DNA of 64,000 bases from NCBI GenBank assembly GCA_964491785.1, contig CAZBGS010000005.1, positions 1 through 64,000 of the forward strand. The letters run 5' to 3'. This document shows positions 18,600 through 27,065 of this stretch, piece by piece; positions within the stretch are counted from its first letter, which is position 1, and each line of letters opens with the position of its first letter. The stretch is from RZZS01 sp964491785 (GTDB lineage: Bacteria; Pseudomonadota; Alphaproteobacteria; Micavibrionales; Micavibrionaceae). Both the position numbers and the translations under genes were made by a program. The notes beneath the pieces are model-generated. The model was not told where the DNA came from, did no database searches, and was given only the letters and a program-made list of their open reading frames with translations.

Positions 18600-18641
18600 G
18601 AAACCTCCCGCGCGAAGCGGGAGGTTTCATGTGTGTGGGGT
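18600..18641 (+). repeat. Hairpin plus TGTGTGTGGGGT tail, left copy (also the probable dcp terminator)
   Basis: A 12-base-pair perfect stem (GAAACCTCCCGC paired with GCGGGAGGTTTC, five-base loop) is followed at once by TGTGTGTGGGGT instead of a normal T run. The same 12-mer follows a related CCTCCC/GGGAGG hairpin at 20902-20944. The two copies are in direct orientation and bracket the XRE/methyltransferase cassette. The element probably also ends dcp transcription. The rest of 18513-18847 holds a possible promoter (TTGTCA, 17-base spacer, TATGAC at 18728-18756) and the palindrome described separately. Confidence 0.6.
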
Positions 18642-18816
18642 CCCTCTATTGACCCGCCGTTTATTTATATAACCGAAGTTCCGTATATCTCAAGCCTTGG
18701 TTCAAGTTTTTATAACTTCCCTCTATGTTGTCAAGGTATTTTTCATAGGTTATGACTTTTTTATGTTGAATTCATTTTCCAGATAGGTTACATAATTCTA
18801 CAGACTCCAAGATAAA

Positions 18817-18837
18817 CTTTGTAATATATTAACAAAG
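18817..18837. promoter_or_regulatory. Imperfect palindrome, candidate operator of the XRE regulator
   Basis: CTTTGT and ACAAAG form six-base inverted arms around an AT-rich centre, ending ten bases before the start codon of the XRE-type gene at 18848. XRE regulators often bind such sites to repress their own operon. The site is AT-rich, so chance occurrence is possible. Confidence 0.35.
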
Positions 18838-18847
18838 CAACCGGATC

Positions 18848-19510
18848 ATGAGCATAACCACGGCACAAATAAGAGGGGCTCGCGGTATCCTGAACTGGAG
18901 CCAGAACGATCTGGCTGATCGCACAGGAATATCAGCCACCTCCATCGGCAGCATAGAAAAAGGCCAAAGCCAGCCGCGGGAAAGCACGCTGCAGGCTATA
19001 CAGAAGGCGTTTGAAACCTCAGGAATAGAATTTCTGGGCAAGGATGGCGTACGCATAAAGACCGGTGAAGTGAGAGTATTTACCGGTCGAAACGGCTATC
19101 TTGAATTTTTTGAGGACGTCTATGATACTTTGAACAGAGAAGGCGGCACTGTATACGTAAGCAACGTTGACGAACGGAAGTTTGTAAAGTGGCATGGAGA
19201 ACTTGGCGATTACCACCTTGAAAAAATGTCACAACTAAAACAAAAAGTAGATTACAGGATATTAATCCAGGAAGGTGACACCTATTTTCCTGCAGAGACT
19301 TATAGCCAATATAGATGGATTCCAAAACAGCATTTTTCAACCGTTCCCTTTTACGTTTACGGAAAGAAGCTGGGCATCATTTTATTTGAGAACGAACCTA
19401 CGATAATATTGTTAGACTATCCAGCTGTAGCACAAGCCTACAGACTTCAATTTGATGCAATGTGGGAAGATTCATCTCCTGCAATGAAATGGGCAAATAA
19501 TTCAGGATAA
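18848..19510 (+). CDS. XRE-type transcriptional regulator with C-terminal TrmB/PLD-like sensor domain
   Basis: The 220-residue protein has an XRE helix-turn-helix (about residues 5-60: RGARGILNWSQNDLADRTG, then SIEKGQSQPRESTL). A C-terminal domain spans about 72-212, with a YLEFFEDVYDTL start and VPFYVYGKKLGIILFE near the end, resembling the effector-sensing PLD-like domain of TrmB-type regulators. The catalytic PLD HxK motif is not seen, so a sensing role is more likely than an enzymatic one. The stop is five bases before the methyltransferase gene, so the two form an operon. The likely role is control of this small operon, perhaps through the palindrome just upstream. The sensed molecule is unknown. 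Confidence 0.75.
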   Translation: MSITTAQIRGARGILNWSQNDLADRTGISATSIGSIEKGQSQPRESTLQAIQKAFETSGIEFLGKDGVRIKTGEVRVFTGRNGYLEFFEDVYDTLNREGGTVYVSNVDERKFVKWHGELGDYHLEKMSQLKQKVDYRILIQEGDTYFPAETYSQYRWIPKQHFSTVPFYVYGKKLGIILFENEPTIILLDYPAVAQAYRLQFDAMWEDSSPAMKWANNSG

Positions 19511-19515
19511 AGATA

Positions 19516-20637
19516 ATGGTAGTTGCGACCGCAATTAAAGAAGATGAACAGTCTTCAGAAAATTTAGCTACAGCTGATTGGAAAGATCTTTCTGAAGAAC
19601 ACAAGCAATTCAGATCAGATTTGACCCGAGCAACATCTCTTCTTTTAAAACATGAAAAAGAAGGAAATATGGCTGCTTGGGCTTACCTAAATGGCGGTAA
19701 AAAATATTTGGAAGAATTTTTTAATAATCCTGACTATGAAGGCAAGCACGAGGAAAGGTTTCTACCTGATATTGCTACTCATTTCGTAAATGCATTAGAT
19801 AATGGCGAATATACAATCATTGAAGTTGGGGTAGGCAATAGTTTTAAAAGTAAAACTTCACATTTTATGAATGAATTTAATAAAGCCGCGAAAGGTGCCG
19901 AATCACCTAAGGTGGTTAAACGTTATATAGCAATTGACATTGTAAAGGAATATGCAGAAGAAGCTGCGCGTCAGGCCAAAGAGGATTATGGCGTGGAATC
20001 TGAAGCACTGGTCGCCGATTTCATAAATTTAAAAGGCCAAATTATAAAGGAACGAGGTGCGCGTGAAAAAGTCTTGGTAATGAGTTTTAACTCTCCAATA
20101 TGGAATTCACCTTGTAGAGTTGAAAAACTTGATTCTGATTTTCTTTTTGCCGACCCATTGAGGAAACTGGCATCTCTCGGAGGCCCCAAAAGTGATACTG
20201 TAATTACGCATTATCCAGCTACCGACATTGAAAAAATTTTAAGAGTATATGAATCAGACGCTTGCAGACTTGCTGTAATGGCTATACCAGAGTTAATTGA
20301 AAAAGAATTATCACCAATATGTACTTATAGAAACGGCCCAAAGGCAGGCCAAAACATACAATTCAGTGATTGCTTTGAATATAAGGTAAATTTCGATACA
20401 GAAACACAAGTATTGCATATGATGCTCGTAAGTAAAGATAATATTAATATTGAAATTCCAAATAGTCTTTTTAAGACAATGGATAAAGGCGAAGAATTTA
20501 TTGCAGTTTCTTCTGCAAAACCTTCACAAAAATTATTTAACGAATTAGCAAAAGCAGCAAGGGTTGAGGTTCACTATACTAAACCTAATCCATTCGGCAC
20601 GATAGTCGGTCAGCTAATTCATTACAATAATAGCTAG
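19516..20637 (+). CDS. EgtD-like (histidine-specific methyltransferase family) SAM-dependent protein
   Basis: The 373-residue protein has a divergent SAM-binding Rossmann core: EVGVGNS at about 103-109, YIAIDI with Asp141 as the likely ribose-binding acid, then DPLRKLASLGGPKSD at about 213-227. The layout recalls the EgtD/DUF2260 family, which trimethylates histidine or related substrates, but family motifs such as the G-N-F loop are altered (SFNSPIWN). Substrate prediction is therefore unsafe. It is cotranscribed with an XRE-type regulator and is clearly more AT-rich than the flanking housekeeping genes, with many AAA, AAT and TTT codons. This suggests acquisition by transfer. Confidence 0.6.
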   Translation: MVVATAIKEDEQSSENLATADWKDLSEEHKQFRSDLTRATSLLLKHEKEGNMAAWAYLNGGKKYLEEFFNNPDYEGKHEERFLPDIATHFVNALDNGEYTIIEVGVGNSFKSKTSHFMNEFNKAAKGAESPKVVKRYIAIDIVKEYAEEAARQAKEDYGVESEALVADFINLKGQIIKERGAREKVLVMSFNSPIWNSPCRVEKLDSDFLFADPLRKLASLGGPKSDTVITHYPATDIEKILRVYESDACRLAVMAIPELIEKELSPICTYRNGPKAGQNIQFSDCFEYKVNFDTETQVLHMMLVSKDNINIEIPNSLFKTMDKGEEFIAVSSAKPSQKLFNELAKAARVEVHYTKPNPFGTIVGQLIHYNNS

Positions 20638-20650
20638 CACTCTTAAGTAG

Positions 20651-20764
20651 ATGAATAGCAAACCAATATTAACCAAACATGGTTTTGATAGAAACCGTTT
20701 ACGTGCTGCCGTCCATAAACTGTTATCTTCGCAACCAGAGCAGCACGGTAATTTAAGTGAATAA
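20651..20764 (+). CDS. Possible 37-residue ORF downstream of the methyltransferase
   Basis: An ATG-started open frame of 37 codons begins 13 bases after the methyltransferase stop. Its product is basic, with NRLRAAVHKLL as a likely helix. There is no convincing ribosome binding site. Part of it overlaps an inverted repeat (CGTGCTGC at 20702-20709, GCAGCACG at 20740-20747), so it may instead be a structured 3' end of the transcript. The rest of 20638-20958 shows no gene before the hairpin at 20902. Confidence 0.2.
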   Translation: MNSKPILTKHGFDRNRLRAAVHKLLSSQPEQHGNLSE

Positions 20765-20901
20765 CTGATACACATTACCATTACATGAACAAGGTCCTGT
20801 AAGCTAGGGGCAACTTACTGGGAAGAAGCTTCTGTCGATCCCGGATACTATACACAATATAACTGCTGACCTGCTCCCCATTCACAAATTCCACTAGCTA
20901 C

Positions 20902-20944
20902 AAAAAACCTCCCTTTCGGGAGGTTAAGTTTTTGTGTGTGGGGT
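20902..20944. repeat. Hairpin plus TGTGTGTGGGGT tail, right copy; bidirectional terminator
   Basis: An eight-base-pair stem (AACCTCCC paired with GGGAGGTT, loop TTTC) is flanked by A6 on the left and TAAGTTTTTG on the right, so it can stop transcription from both convergent genes (ending at 20637 and 20959). It is followed by TGTGTGTGGGGT (20933-20944), identical to the tail of the hairpin at 18600-18641. Confidence 0.65.
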
Positions 20945-20958
20945 AGTTAAAAACTTTG

Positions 20959-21333
20959 TCAGGCTGCCGCCCTGTACGGGGGACGCAGTTTCAGGAGCCT
21001 GTCCATATACATGCGGCGCATCTCGTGATAATCGCGGTTGGCCATTTCGTAAATGCGCAAGGCGTCGCTTAGCTGGCTGCGCATGAAAATACCGTCATAG
21101 GCCTGGTAGAGCTTTTCTATCTGATCGTTCTCTTTCGAATACCGGCTTTTCCAGTTGCGGTACTCGTTAATCAGTTCGCGCACTCGGCTGCGATAGCGGG
21201 GCAAAATGTCGTCATTCATTTGTTTGAGTTCAAAGTACTGGATTTCTTTTAACTCGCCTGCGGCGACGCAATCTCTGATGCCCTGTACGAAAGACGATTC
21301 CCTGACGTTATGGCTTTTATTTAGATCCGTCAT
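20959..21333 (-). CDS. Helical cytoplasmic protein of unknown function
   Basis: The 124-residue product is mostly alpha-helical and charged, with several Tyr/Arg-rich helices (YRSRVRELINEYRNWKSRY, then DYHEMRRMYMDRLLKL near the C-terminus). It has no signal peptide or membrane segment. It is a monocistronic gene ending at the bidirectional hairpin. I do not recognise the family; the helix pattern could be a coiled-coil or helical bundle adaptor. Confidence 0.5.
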   Translation of the reverse strand: MTDLNKSHNVRESSFVQGIRDCVAAGELKEIQYFELKQMNDDILPRYRSRVRELINEYRNWKSRYSKENDQIEKLYQAYDGIFMRSQLSDALRIYEMANRDYHEMRRMYMDRLLKLRPPYRAAA

Positions 21334-21489
21334 CTAAAACCCCGTAAAATCTCAAGTTTTTCTTATTGAATTAACCAGAAAGATACACCCGCGATGATCT
21401 TATGTCAACAGAATTTGGGCCTTAAAATTACGAATAAAATATCTTCCGTAAAGATATAAAGCCGCTAAACTGATTTCTAAACAACAAGT

Positions 21490-21873
21490 ATGGCAAACAG
21501 AATGTCAAACGAACTCGATGGCCGTTACCTGATCTCGACGATCACGGATTATAAAGGCCCTCTCCCCAAAAAGAGCGACGGCGAGACCGAGATTGTAAAC
21601 GGCCGCACCGATCGCATCGACCGCGCTGGCTGCAAGTGGACGAGCACATTCAAAATCATCAGCGAAACGCAGGTCGAAATGACCTCCATCGCCGACCCCG
21701 AAGACGCCGACACCGACTTCCTTCTGACCCGCCCCGACGGCGCCCCCACCCGCTCCCCGGTAACCTACCACGCCATCCTGCGCCTCTCCCGCAAAGGCAA
21801 CCAGATCCAGATGTCCGGCCAGATCGATTACGGCCTGGACATAGTTTTTCTGACAATGCGCAAGATTGTTTAG
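21490..21873 (+). CDS. Small protein of unknown function, probable beta-barrel fold
   Basis: The 127-residue product lacks signal or membrane segments. Alternating hydrophobic residues in several strands (YLISTITDY, TFKIISETQVEM, YHAILRLSRKGNQIQMSG) suggest a lipocalin-like or small beta-sandwich fold. It stands alone at the left boundary of the polysaccharide locus. No function is evident. Confidence 0.5.
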   Translation: MANRMSNELDGRYLISTITDYKGPLPKKSDGETEIVNGRTDRIDRAGCKWTSTFKIISETQVEMTSIADPEDADTDFLLTRPDGAPTRSPVTYHAILRLSRKGNQIQMSGQIDYGLDIVFLTMRKIV

Positions 21874-22013
21874 CCGGATTTGTTTAAATGTTACGCGCAC
21901 GTCGCAATACAGGAAATTGACATGCATACTTAGCGAAAATGCTATATCGAGAGGGTGTTATAGAACTTTTAAATCGGTTGCCGTCATTACTATAAAATAA
22001 CGGAAAGCTGCTT

Positions 22014-24221
22014 ATGGTGAAGAAATCCGATAACCTGAAAATCCCCCTACCTTATTGCTCACTTTTCGAAGCACTCAACAGGGATGGGCTCCCATGGTGC
22101 AGTTGGAAGAGTAACGAGCATATTGCCAAGGGACTGACAGGAGAAACCGATCTTGATCTTCTCTTTTTACCGCAGGATCGCCACCGGGTTGTTAACATTA
22201 TGAAATCTTGCGGTTTCGTATTGTTTGAAGCCCCCTCCTATAAATCTTATCCTGGAATAATCGATGCTATCAGCATCGATCCCAAAAGTGGGAATATCCT
22301 TCACGCCCACTCACATTTTCTTTTAACTTTGGGTGAGAAGTTCTTAAAAAACCACATTTTTCCCTGGAACAACATAATCCTGGATAACAGAATTTTCCTT
22401 GATGAAAGCAATCTAATTTACATTAGCAAGCCTGAATATGAGGGTATTTTACTGCTAATTCGTGAAGCCTTGAAGATAAGGTTAAGGGATATCAGTCTTC
22501 GAAAATTGTATAATCGAAAAGGTTTTGTTCGCGAATATGAATGGCTAAAAAATAGAGCTTCTATCGCTGAATTTGCCGAATGCTCAAAGATGCTTTTAGA
22601 TCGCGGCGCATCAGAAACAATAGAAAAACTATTTGAAAATAATCACTTCCATCTTTTTCCCAAACTCAAGCAACAAGTTAAAAATATATCTTACGAGCGA
22701 CAATGGCAAAGATTTGGCTCATTGGAAGGGTTATATAAATCGGCCGTAAATGAAGCATATTCCCTATTAATCAGAGTCCTAAGAAAAACAAACAATTTAA
22801 GACACCTGATAGTAGCCGGAAGAGTCCTTCCAAAAGAGGGTATTATTATTGCCTGCATAGGAGTCGATGGCTCGGGGAAATCAACCGTTACCAAAGCCCT
22901 GGCATCTGAATGGTCTGAAAAGCTTGATGTTGTACGGCTGTATTTGGGAACTGGCGAAGGCAACAATAGCCTGCTGTTGTTACTGGTTAGAAAAATGGCA
23001 ATGCTGAAAAAAATTTTTTACAGCAAAATTAAAAAAAATACTTTCGAAACCAGCCGTCATTCTGAAAACACCTCAGGCCAGTCCCTTTCATCCATCCTGA
23101 CCGCATTCGCAGGTGTTATTTCTAAAAAACGCCAGATCAAGCTGGCTGCTCGGTTGAGAAAAAGGGGATATATAGTAATCTGCGACCGGTGGCCGCAAAA
23201 CATTGTCAAGGGAATGAACGACGGCCCGTTACTTGACGAGCTCGAAAACAGTCCGGCATTTATACTAAGACTCGCCGCCAAATGGGAGGCCGCACAGTTT
23301 AAAAAAATGTGCACCGATGTCAACCCGGATCTGGTTTTAAGACTTACCCCCACACTCGAAACAGTAGTCAGCAGAAAAGATGATATCAACAACAAGATTG
23401 ACCATATGCGCCAAAAGCTAGAATCTTTTGATTTAATAACTTTTTCAGATCATACAAAAATACGGCTCATTGACACAAATCTACCTTTGAATATCGTTCT
23501 TGAAAGGTCTCGCAAGGAGATCTGGGATATAATAACCGCCAGACCTTCTCCTGTATCTTCTATTTACGAATGCACAGGATTGCCCGGATCTGGCAAAACC
23601 ACAATTGCCAGAATGCTTGCAGCCCGGACAAACCTTAAAGATGAAAGGAACATATTTTCAGGTGCAAATCACGCAGGAAATGTCAAAAAGATCATGCTGG
23701 TTTTACAAACCGCATTAACAGACCCCCTACTCTACGCAAAAGTTTTATTAATTATCGCAAAGCTTGGCCTTTGGAGAACCTACGAATCAATAGATTACCT
23801 GTTAAGACTTCCCGTTCAGAGTCTAAGAATAAGGCAATCTTCGTCGGAAAGTCACGTTCTTGGTCAGATGTTGCTGCAAAATATCTGGTCTTCACTCGTC
23901 TCTTCCGGAGTTTATTCAGTCAGGCCAGAGTTACTGGCACCTCTGATCGCCCGACTATACGATAAACAAGGAACTGTAATTCTTTTCTTTGATATTACCC
24001 CTTCTTTGGCAGCATCAAGAATCGCAAAAAGAAGAAATGGGAAAAGCCGTTTTGATGGTCTGCCGGAGGAAGAAATTCAAAAGAATTTACAAAAAATGTC
24101 CGGACTGATGGGGGACATAGTAAAAGCCGCAACATATTCAGGCATACAGGTTAAAACTATTGACGCCACTGCCTCACAGGAAGAAATTTTGGAAGATTTG
24201 CTTTCTCTCATTAAAGCATAA
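22014..24221 (+). CDS. Three-part fusion: nucleotidyltransferase-like, thymidylate-kinase-like and second P-loop kinase domains
   Basis: The 735-residue protein has an N-terminal domain (about 1-160) resembling the minimal nucleotidyltransferase fold, with GETDLDLLF as the possible acidic motif. A thymidylate-kinase-like P-loop domain follows (GVDGSGKST at 283-291; ICDRWPQN as a likely DR motif). A second P-loop kinase-like domain has GLPGSGKT at 522-529. Both Walker A motifs look functional. Similar TMK-like proteins occur at the ends of bacterial polysaccharide loci and may phosphorylate a sugar or lipid precursor; the substrate is unknown. It is the first gene of the 22014-31068 gene run. 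An arrangement with two kinase domains is unusual. Confidence 0.7.
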   Translation: MVKKSDNLKIPLPYCSLFEALNRDGLPWCSWKSNEHIAKGLTGETDLDLLFLPQDRHRVVNIMKSCGFVLFEAPSYKSYPGIIDAISIDPKSGNILHAHSHFLLTLGEKFLKNHIFPWNNIILDNRIFLDESNLIYISKPEYEGILLLIREALKIRLRDISLRKLYNRKGFVREYEWLKNRASIAEFAECSKMLLDRGASETIEKLFENNHFHLFPKLKQQVKNISYERQWQRFGSLEGLYKSAVNEAYSLLIRVLRKTNNLRHLIVAGRVLPKEGIIIACIGVDGSGKSTVTKALASEWSEKLDVVRLYLGTGEGNNSLLLLLVRKMAMLKKIFYSKIKKNTFETSRHSENTSGQSLSSILTAFAGVISKKRQIKLAARLRKRGYIVICDRWPQNIVKGMNDGPLLDELENSPAFILRLAAKWEAAQFKKMCTDVNPDLVLRLTPTLETVVSRKDDINNKIDHMRQKLESFDLITFSDHTKIRLIDTNLPLNIVLERSRKEIWDIITARPSPVSSIYECTGLPGSGKTTIARMLAARTNLKDERNIFSGANHAGNVKKIMLVLQTALTDPLLYAKVLLIIAKLGLWRTYESIDYLLRLPVQSLRIRQSSSESHVLGQMLLQNIWSSLVSSGVYSVRPELLAPLIARLYDKQGTVILFFDITPSLAASRIAKRRNGKSRFDGLPEEEIQKNLQKMSGLMGDIVKAATYSGIQVKTIDATASQEEILEDLLSLIKA

Positions 24222-24237
24222 GGGTAAATTGCCTGAC

Positions 24238-25584
24238 ATGAAGTTAATCAGGCAGAAGCTAGGCGATTTAGGGAAAAAGCACCCCCCTTTAACCCGTCTC
24301 TACAAAAATGCAGCCATCCTCTTCGGGGGTAATGCTCTGAGCGCCTTTCTTGGACTTGTCTGCATGGCAGTACTGACCAGGGCTCTGGGAGTTGAAGTTT
24401 TCGGAAGATACGCGCTTATTACCGCATATATAGCTCTGATTGACCGCTTGGTTAGCTTCCAGACTTGGCAGGCCCTGATCCACTATGGAACTAAAGCCAT
24501 CAAGGAAAATGCGCTCGAAAGACTGGGCGCTTTATTCTTTTTCGGCTTCTCGCTTGATCTTCTTAGCGCGCTCCTTGGCGCAATTCTTGCGGTCGGAGGG
24601 ATCTTGCTAATTCCTGAGGCATTCGGTCTTCAGCAGATTGAGCCTCAGGTAATAATAATGATGGTTCTGGTACTGCTGTTTAACTGGGTATCTACCCCGA
24701 CCGCAATCCTCAGGATCTTCGATAAATTTTATTTTCAGGCAATGTACCTGAACATAGCCTCCATCATGCGGCTGGCTGGTTATACCTTTTTATGGCTTTC
24801 AGGTAGCAAAGCACTTTTTCTTTATATTGCCGTCTGGTCGATAAGCACCATCATTGGAAGACTTTTCTTGTTCTTAATGTCTCTCAGGGAAGCTACAAAA
24901 AACCATATTCTGCTTTTTAGCCGCCCGGCTGCTTTTAAAAATTTATTCCAAGAAGCCCCTGGCCTTTGGAAATTCGTACTTACAACCAACCTTGATGGCA
25001 TAGTGAGGATAATCAGGGATGCTGATATATTCGTTGTAAACGCGTTGCTCGGCGTGTCGGCAACTGCGCTTTATAAAATTGCCAGAGATCTTGCAAGAAT
25101 ACCCACTCAGTTCACGGGGTCATTTTATCAGGCTATTTATCCCGAACTGGCAAAAATGGCCAGTCATAATGATACAGACGGCTTTAGAAATCTGATCAGG
25201 CAATCCTCCTTGACACTCGGGGTATTTGTCTTCCTAGGCTGGCTTGTTTTCGCCATGTTCGGCAAATCCCTCATTGGCATATTCTTTGGCCAGAGCTATG
25301 AAGCTTCTTATGATGCCGCTTTCTGGTGCGTAGCAGCCATAGTAATCTGGGCATTTGCGCAGCCTCTATCTCCAGCCATGATGGCTCTCGGAAAAGTCCA
25401 AACCAATTTATATATTCACTTTATTACCACCCTTGTTTATATCGCAATGCTGTGGATTTTATCTGGCCTGATGGGCCTTTCAGGAGCCGGGATTGCTATC
25501 TTTATCTTCTATGGAATCTGGTCTGCATCCATGCTTTTTTTTCTTACGCTAAACTTGGAAAGGTTTTCTTACAGTGAACATTAA
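24238..25584 (+). CDS. wzx: Polysaccharide flippase, Wzx/MATE-like family
   Basis: The 448-residue membrane protein has about 12 hydrophobic segments and the N-terminal pattern of oligosaccharide flippases (FGGNALSAFLGLVCMAVLTRALG, then FGRYALITAY). It would flip lipid-linked repeat units across the inner membrane. I begin at the ATG at 24238 rather than the in-frame ATG at 24160, which lies inside the preceding gene. It is within the polysaccharide operon, and its end overlaps the next start by 11 bases. No polymerase gene is recognised nearby. Confidence 0.83.
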   Translation: MKLIRQKLGDLGKKHPPLTRLYKNAAILFGGNALSAFLGLVCMAVLTRALGVEVFGRYALITAYIALIDRLVSFQTWQALIHYGTKAIKENALERLGALFFFGFSLDLLSALLGAILAVGGILLIPEAFGLQQIEPQVIIMMVLVLLFNWVSTPTAILRIFDKFYFQAMYLNIASIMRLAGYTFLWLSGSKALFLYIAVWSISTIIGRLFLFLMSLREATKNHILLFSRPAAFKNLFQEAPGLWKFVLTTNLDGIVRIIRDADIFVVNALLGVSATALYKIARDLARIPTQFTGSFYQAIYPELAKMASHNDTDGFRNLIRQSSLTLGVFVFLGWLVFAMFGKSLIGIFFGQSYEASYDAAFWCVAAIVIWAFAQPLSPAMMALGKVQTNLYIHFITTLVYIAMLWILSGLMGLSGAGIAIFIFYGIWSASMLFFLTLNLERFSYSEH

Positions 25585-26323
25585 ACCTCTGATGTCCTTG
25601 TTCTCATCTTGCAAAAGAACCCAATATGAAGCGAAATACGACCTGGTAACCGCTCTGGCGCACCGCTGGGGATTCAGAACATACAACAAGAACCTTTCCT
25701 GGTTCTCCGATAAGGAATTTAAGGACATATGGAAAAAATATCCTGAATCAGGTGACTATATCCACGAACGCAAATTTACTTTATGGAGCATTGCAAGGTC
25801 GATCAGAAACATACCTGGCGACATAGCCGAATGCGGAGTATTCAAGGCGGGCAGCAGTTTTCTGATGCTCTCGGCCAATAACGAAACCGGCAAGCATCTA
25901 TTTGGCTTCGACTCTTTTGAAGGCCTTTCAGATCCCGGTGAAAAAGACAAGGTTATGAATAATCGTGCTTTTGAATGGAAAGCTCGTGATATGGCGGTAG
26001 GTGAAGAAATCGCCGCCACTAACCTGGCCGCCTTCCATGGAAATTTCACCCTGCTTAAAGGCTGGATACCAGACCGTTTCACAGAAGTGTACTCAAAAAG
26101 ATTTTCTCTGGTTCATATAGATGTTGATCTTTATGATCCCACACTTGCTTCTCTGGAATTTTTCTATCCACGTATGAATCCAGGAGGCATGATAGTTTGC
26201 GATGATTATGGATTTGACACATGTCCAGGCGCCAGAACTGCCATGGACAATTTTGCGAAAACGGTAAATAAGTCAGTAATTCACTTGACTACCGGCCAGG
26301 GAATATTAATGGCTTCCGGCTAA
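25574..26323 (+). CDS. TylF/MycF-type sugar O-methyltransferase
   Basis: The 249-residue enzyme shows the TylF family pattern: DIAECGVFKAGSS as the SAM-binding loop (about 88-100), FGFDSFEGLSDPG, then LVHIDVDLYDPTLASLEFFYPRMNPGG with metal-binding acids, and DDYGFDTCPGARTA. Such enzymes methylate a sugar hydroxyl in antibiotics or polysaccharides, using Mg2+. The start is a GTG overlapping the flippase stop; an ATG at 25592 is an alternative. It probably modifies a sugar of the surface glycan. Confidence 0.82.
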   Translation: MNIKPLMSLFSSCKRTQYEAKYDLVTALAHRWGFRTYNKNLSWFSDKEFKDIWKKYPESGDYIHERKFTLWSIARSIRNIPGDIAECGVFKAGSSFLMLSANNETGKHLFGFDSFEGLSDPGEKDKVMNNRAFEWKARDMAVGEEIAATNLAAFHGNFTLLKGWIPDRFTEVYSKRFSLVHIDVDLYDPTLASLEFFYPRMNPGGMIVCDDYGFDTCPGARTAMDNFAKTVNKSVIHLTTGQGILMASG

Positions 26324-26338
26324 TTCCAGGGAATAAAC

Positions 26339-27064
26339 ATGAGCGATGCAAAAGTAGATAAGTTCTTCCTGCCAGGTACCTATCAAGAGAATCGTATTAA
26401 TATTACACTTGATAAAGATAGTGGCATCTACTGGGACGAGGAACGTGTAAAAAGATCAAGAATACATCAGTTCGCCGTCTATCTATGGGCGAAGGATATC
26501 ATACGTTCGCGCCAGATCAAGACTGTCGTCGATGTCGGCTGCGGATTTGCTACCAAGCTTGCATGGCTAAATAATCATTTCCCAAACCTTGTCTATTATG
26601 GCGTCGATCAGGAAAATGCCGCTCGGCTTTGCAGACAAAATTATAATTTCGGCAAATGGCTGGGGGTCAATCTCGAAGAAAACCCTGCTCTACCCCAAGA
26701 CAAGGCGGATCTGGTAATTTCCTCTGACGTGATAGAACACTTTGTCAATCCGGATAACCTGTTGCATTATTTCAAAAGAATAGTTTCTCCAGACGGGTTG
26801 ATTCTTATTTCCACACCGGAAAGAACCAGATTAAGGGGCGCTGACTGCCTAAAAAGCCCCAACCCATACCATATCCGTGAATGGTCGGAAACCGAATTTG
26901 CCACATACCTGCAAGATCGTGGTTTCCAAATACTTGAACACAGAATACTCCCGGCGATGAAATTTGAATTAAGCCCTTTCTATCTGAATAAAGCAATCCG
27001 TTGCCTGGCCTCAGGAAAAACTTTGCGGTATAATCAAGCGGTTCTTGCGAAGGTAAGCCCCTGA
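26339..27064 (+). CDS. Class I SAM-dependent methyltransferase
   Basis: The 241-residue protein has a SAM-binding motif DVGCGFATK (about 64-72) and a post-motif acidic YYGVDQE. The SSDVIEHFVNPDNLLHYF segment is typical of UbiG/COG2227-type methyltransferases in glycan clusters. The ribosome binding site AGGGA precedes the ATG. It directly precedes the asparagine-synthase-like gene, with one base between the stop and the next start. It probably decorates the polysaccharide; the substrate is not evident. Confidence 0.75.
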   Translation: MSDAKVDKFFLPGTYQENRINITLDKDSGIYWDEERVKRSRIHQFAVYLWAKDIIRSRQIKTVVDVGCGFATKLAWLNNHFPNLVYYGVDQENAARLCRQNYNFGKWLGVNLEENPALPQDKADLVISSDVIEHFVNPDNLLHYFKRIVSPDGLILISTPERTRLRGADCLKSPNPYHIREWSETEFATYLQDRGFQILEHRILPAMKFELSPFYLNKAIRCLASGKTLRYNQAVLAKVSP

Positions 27065-27065
27065 T

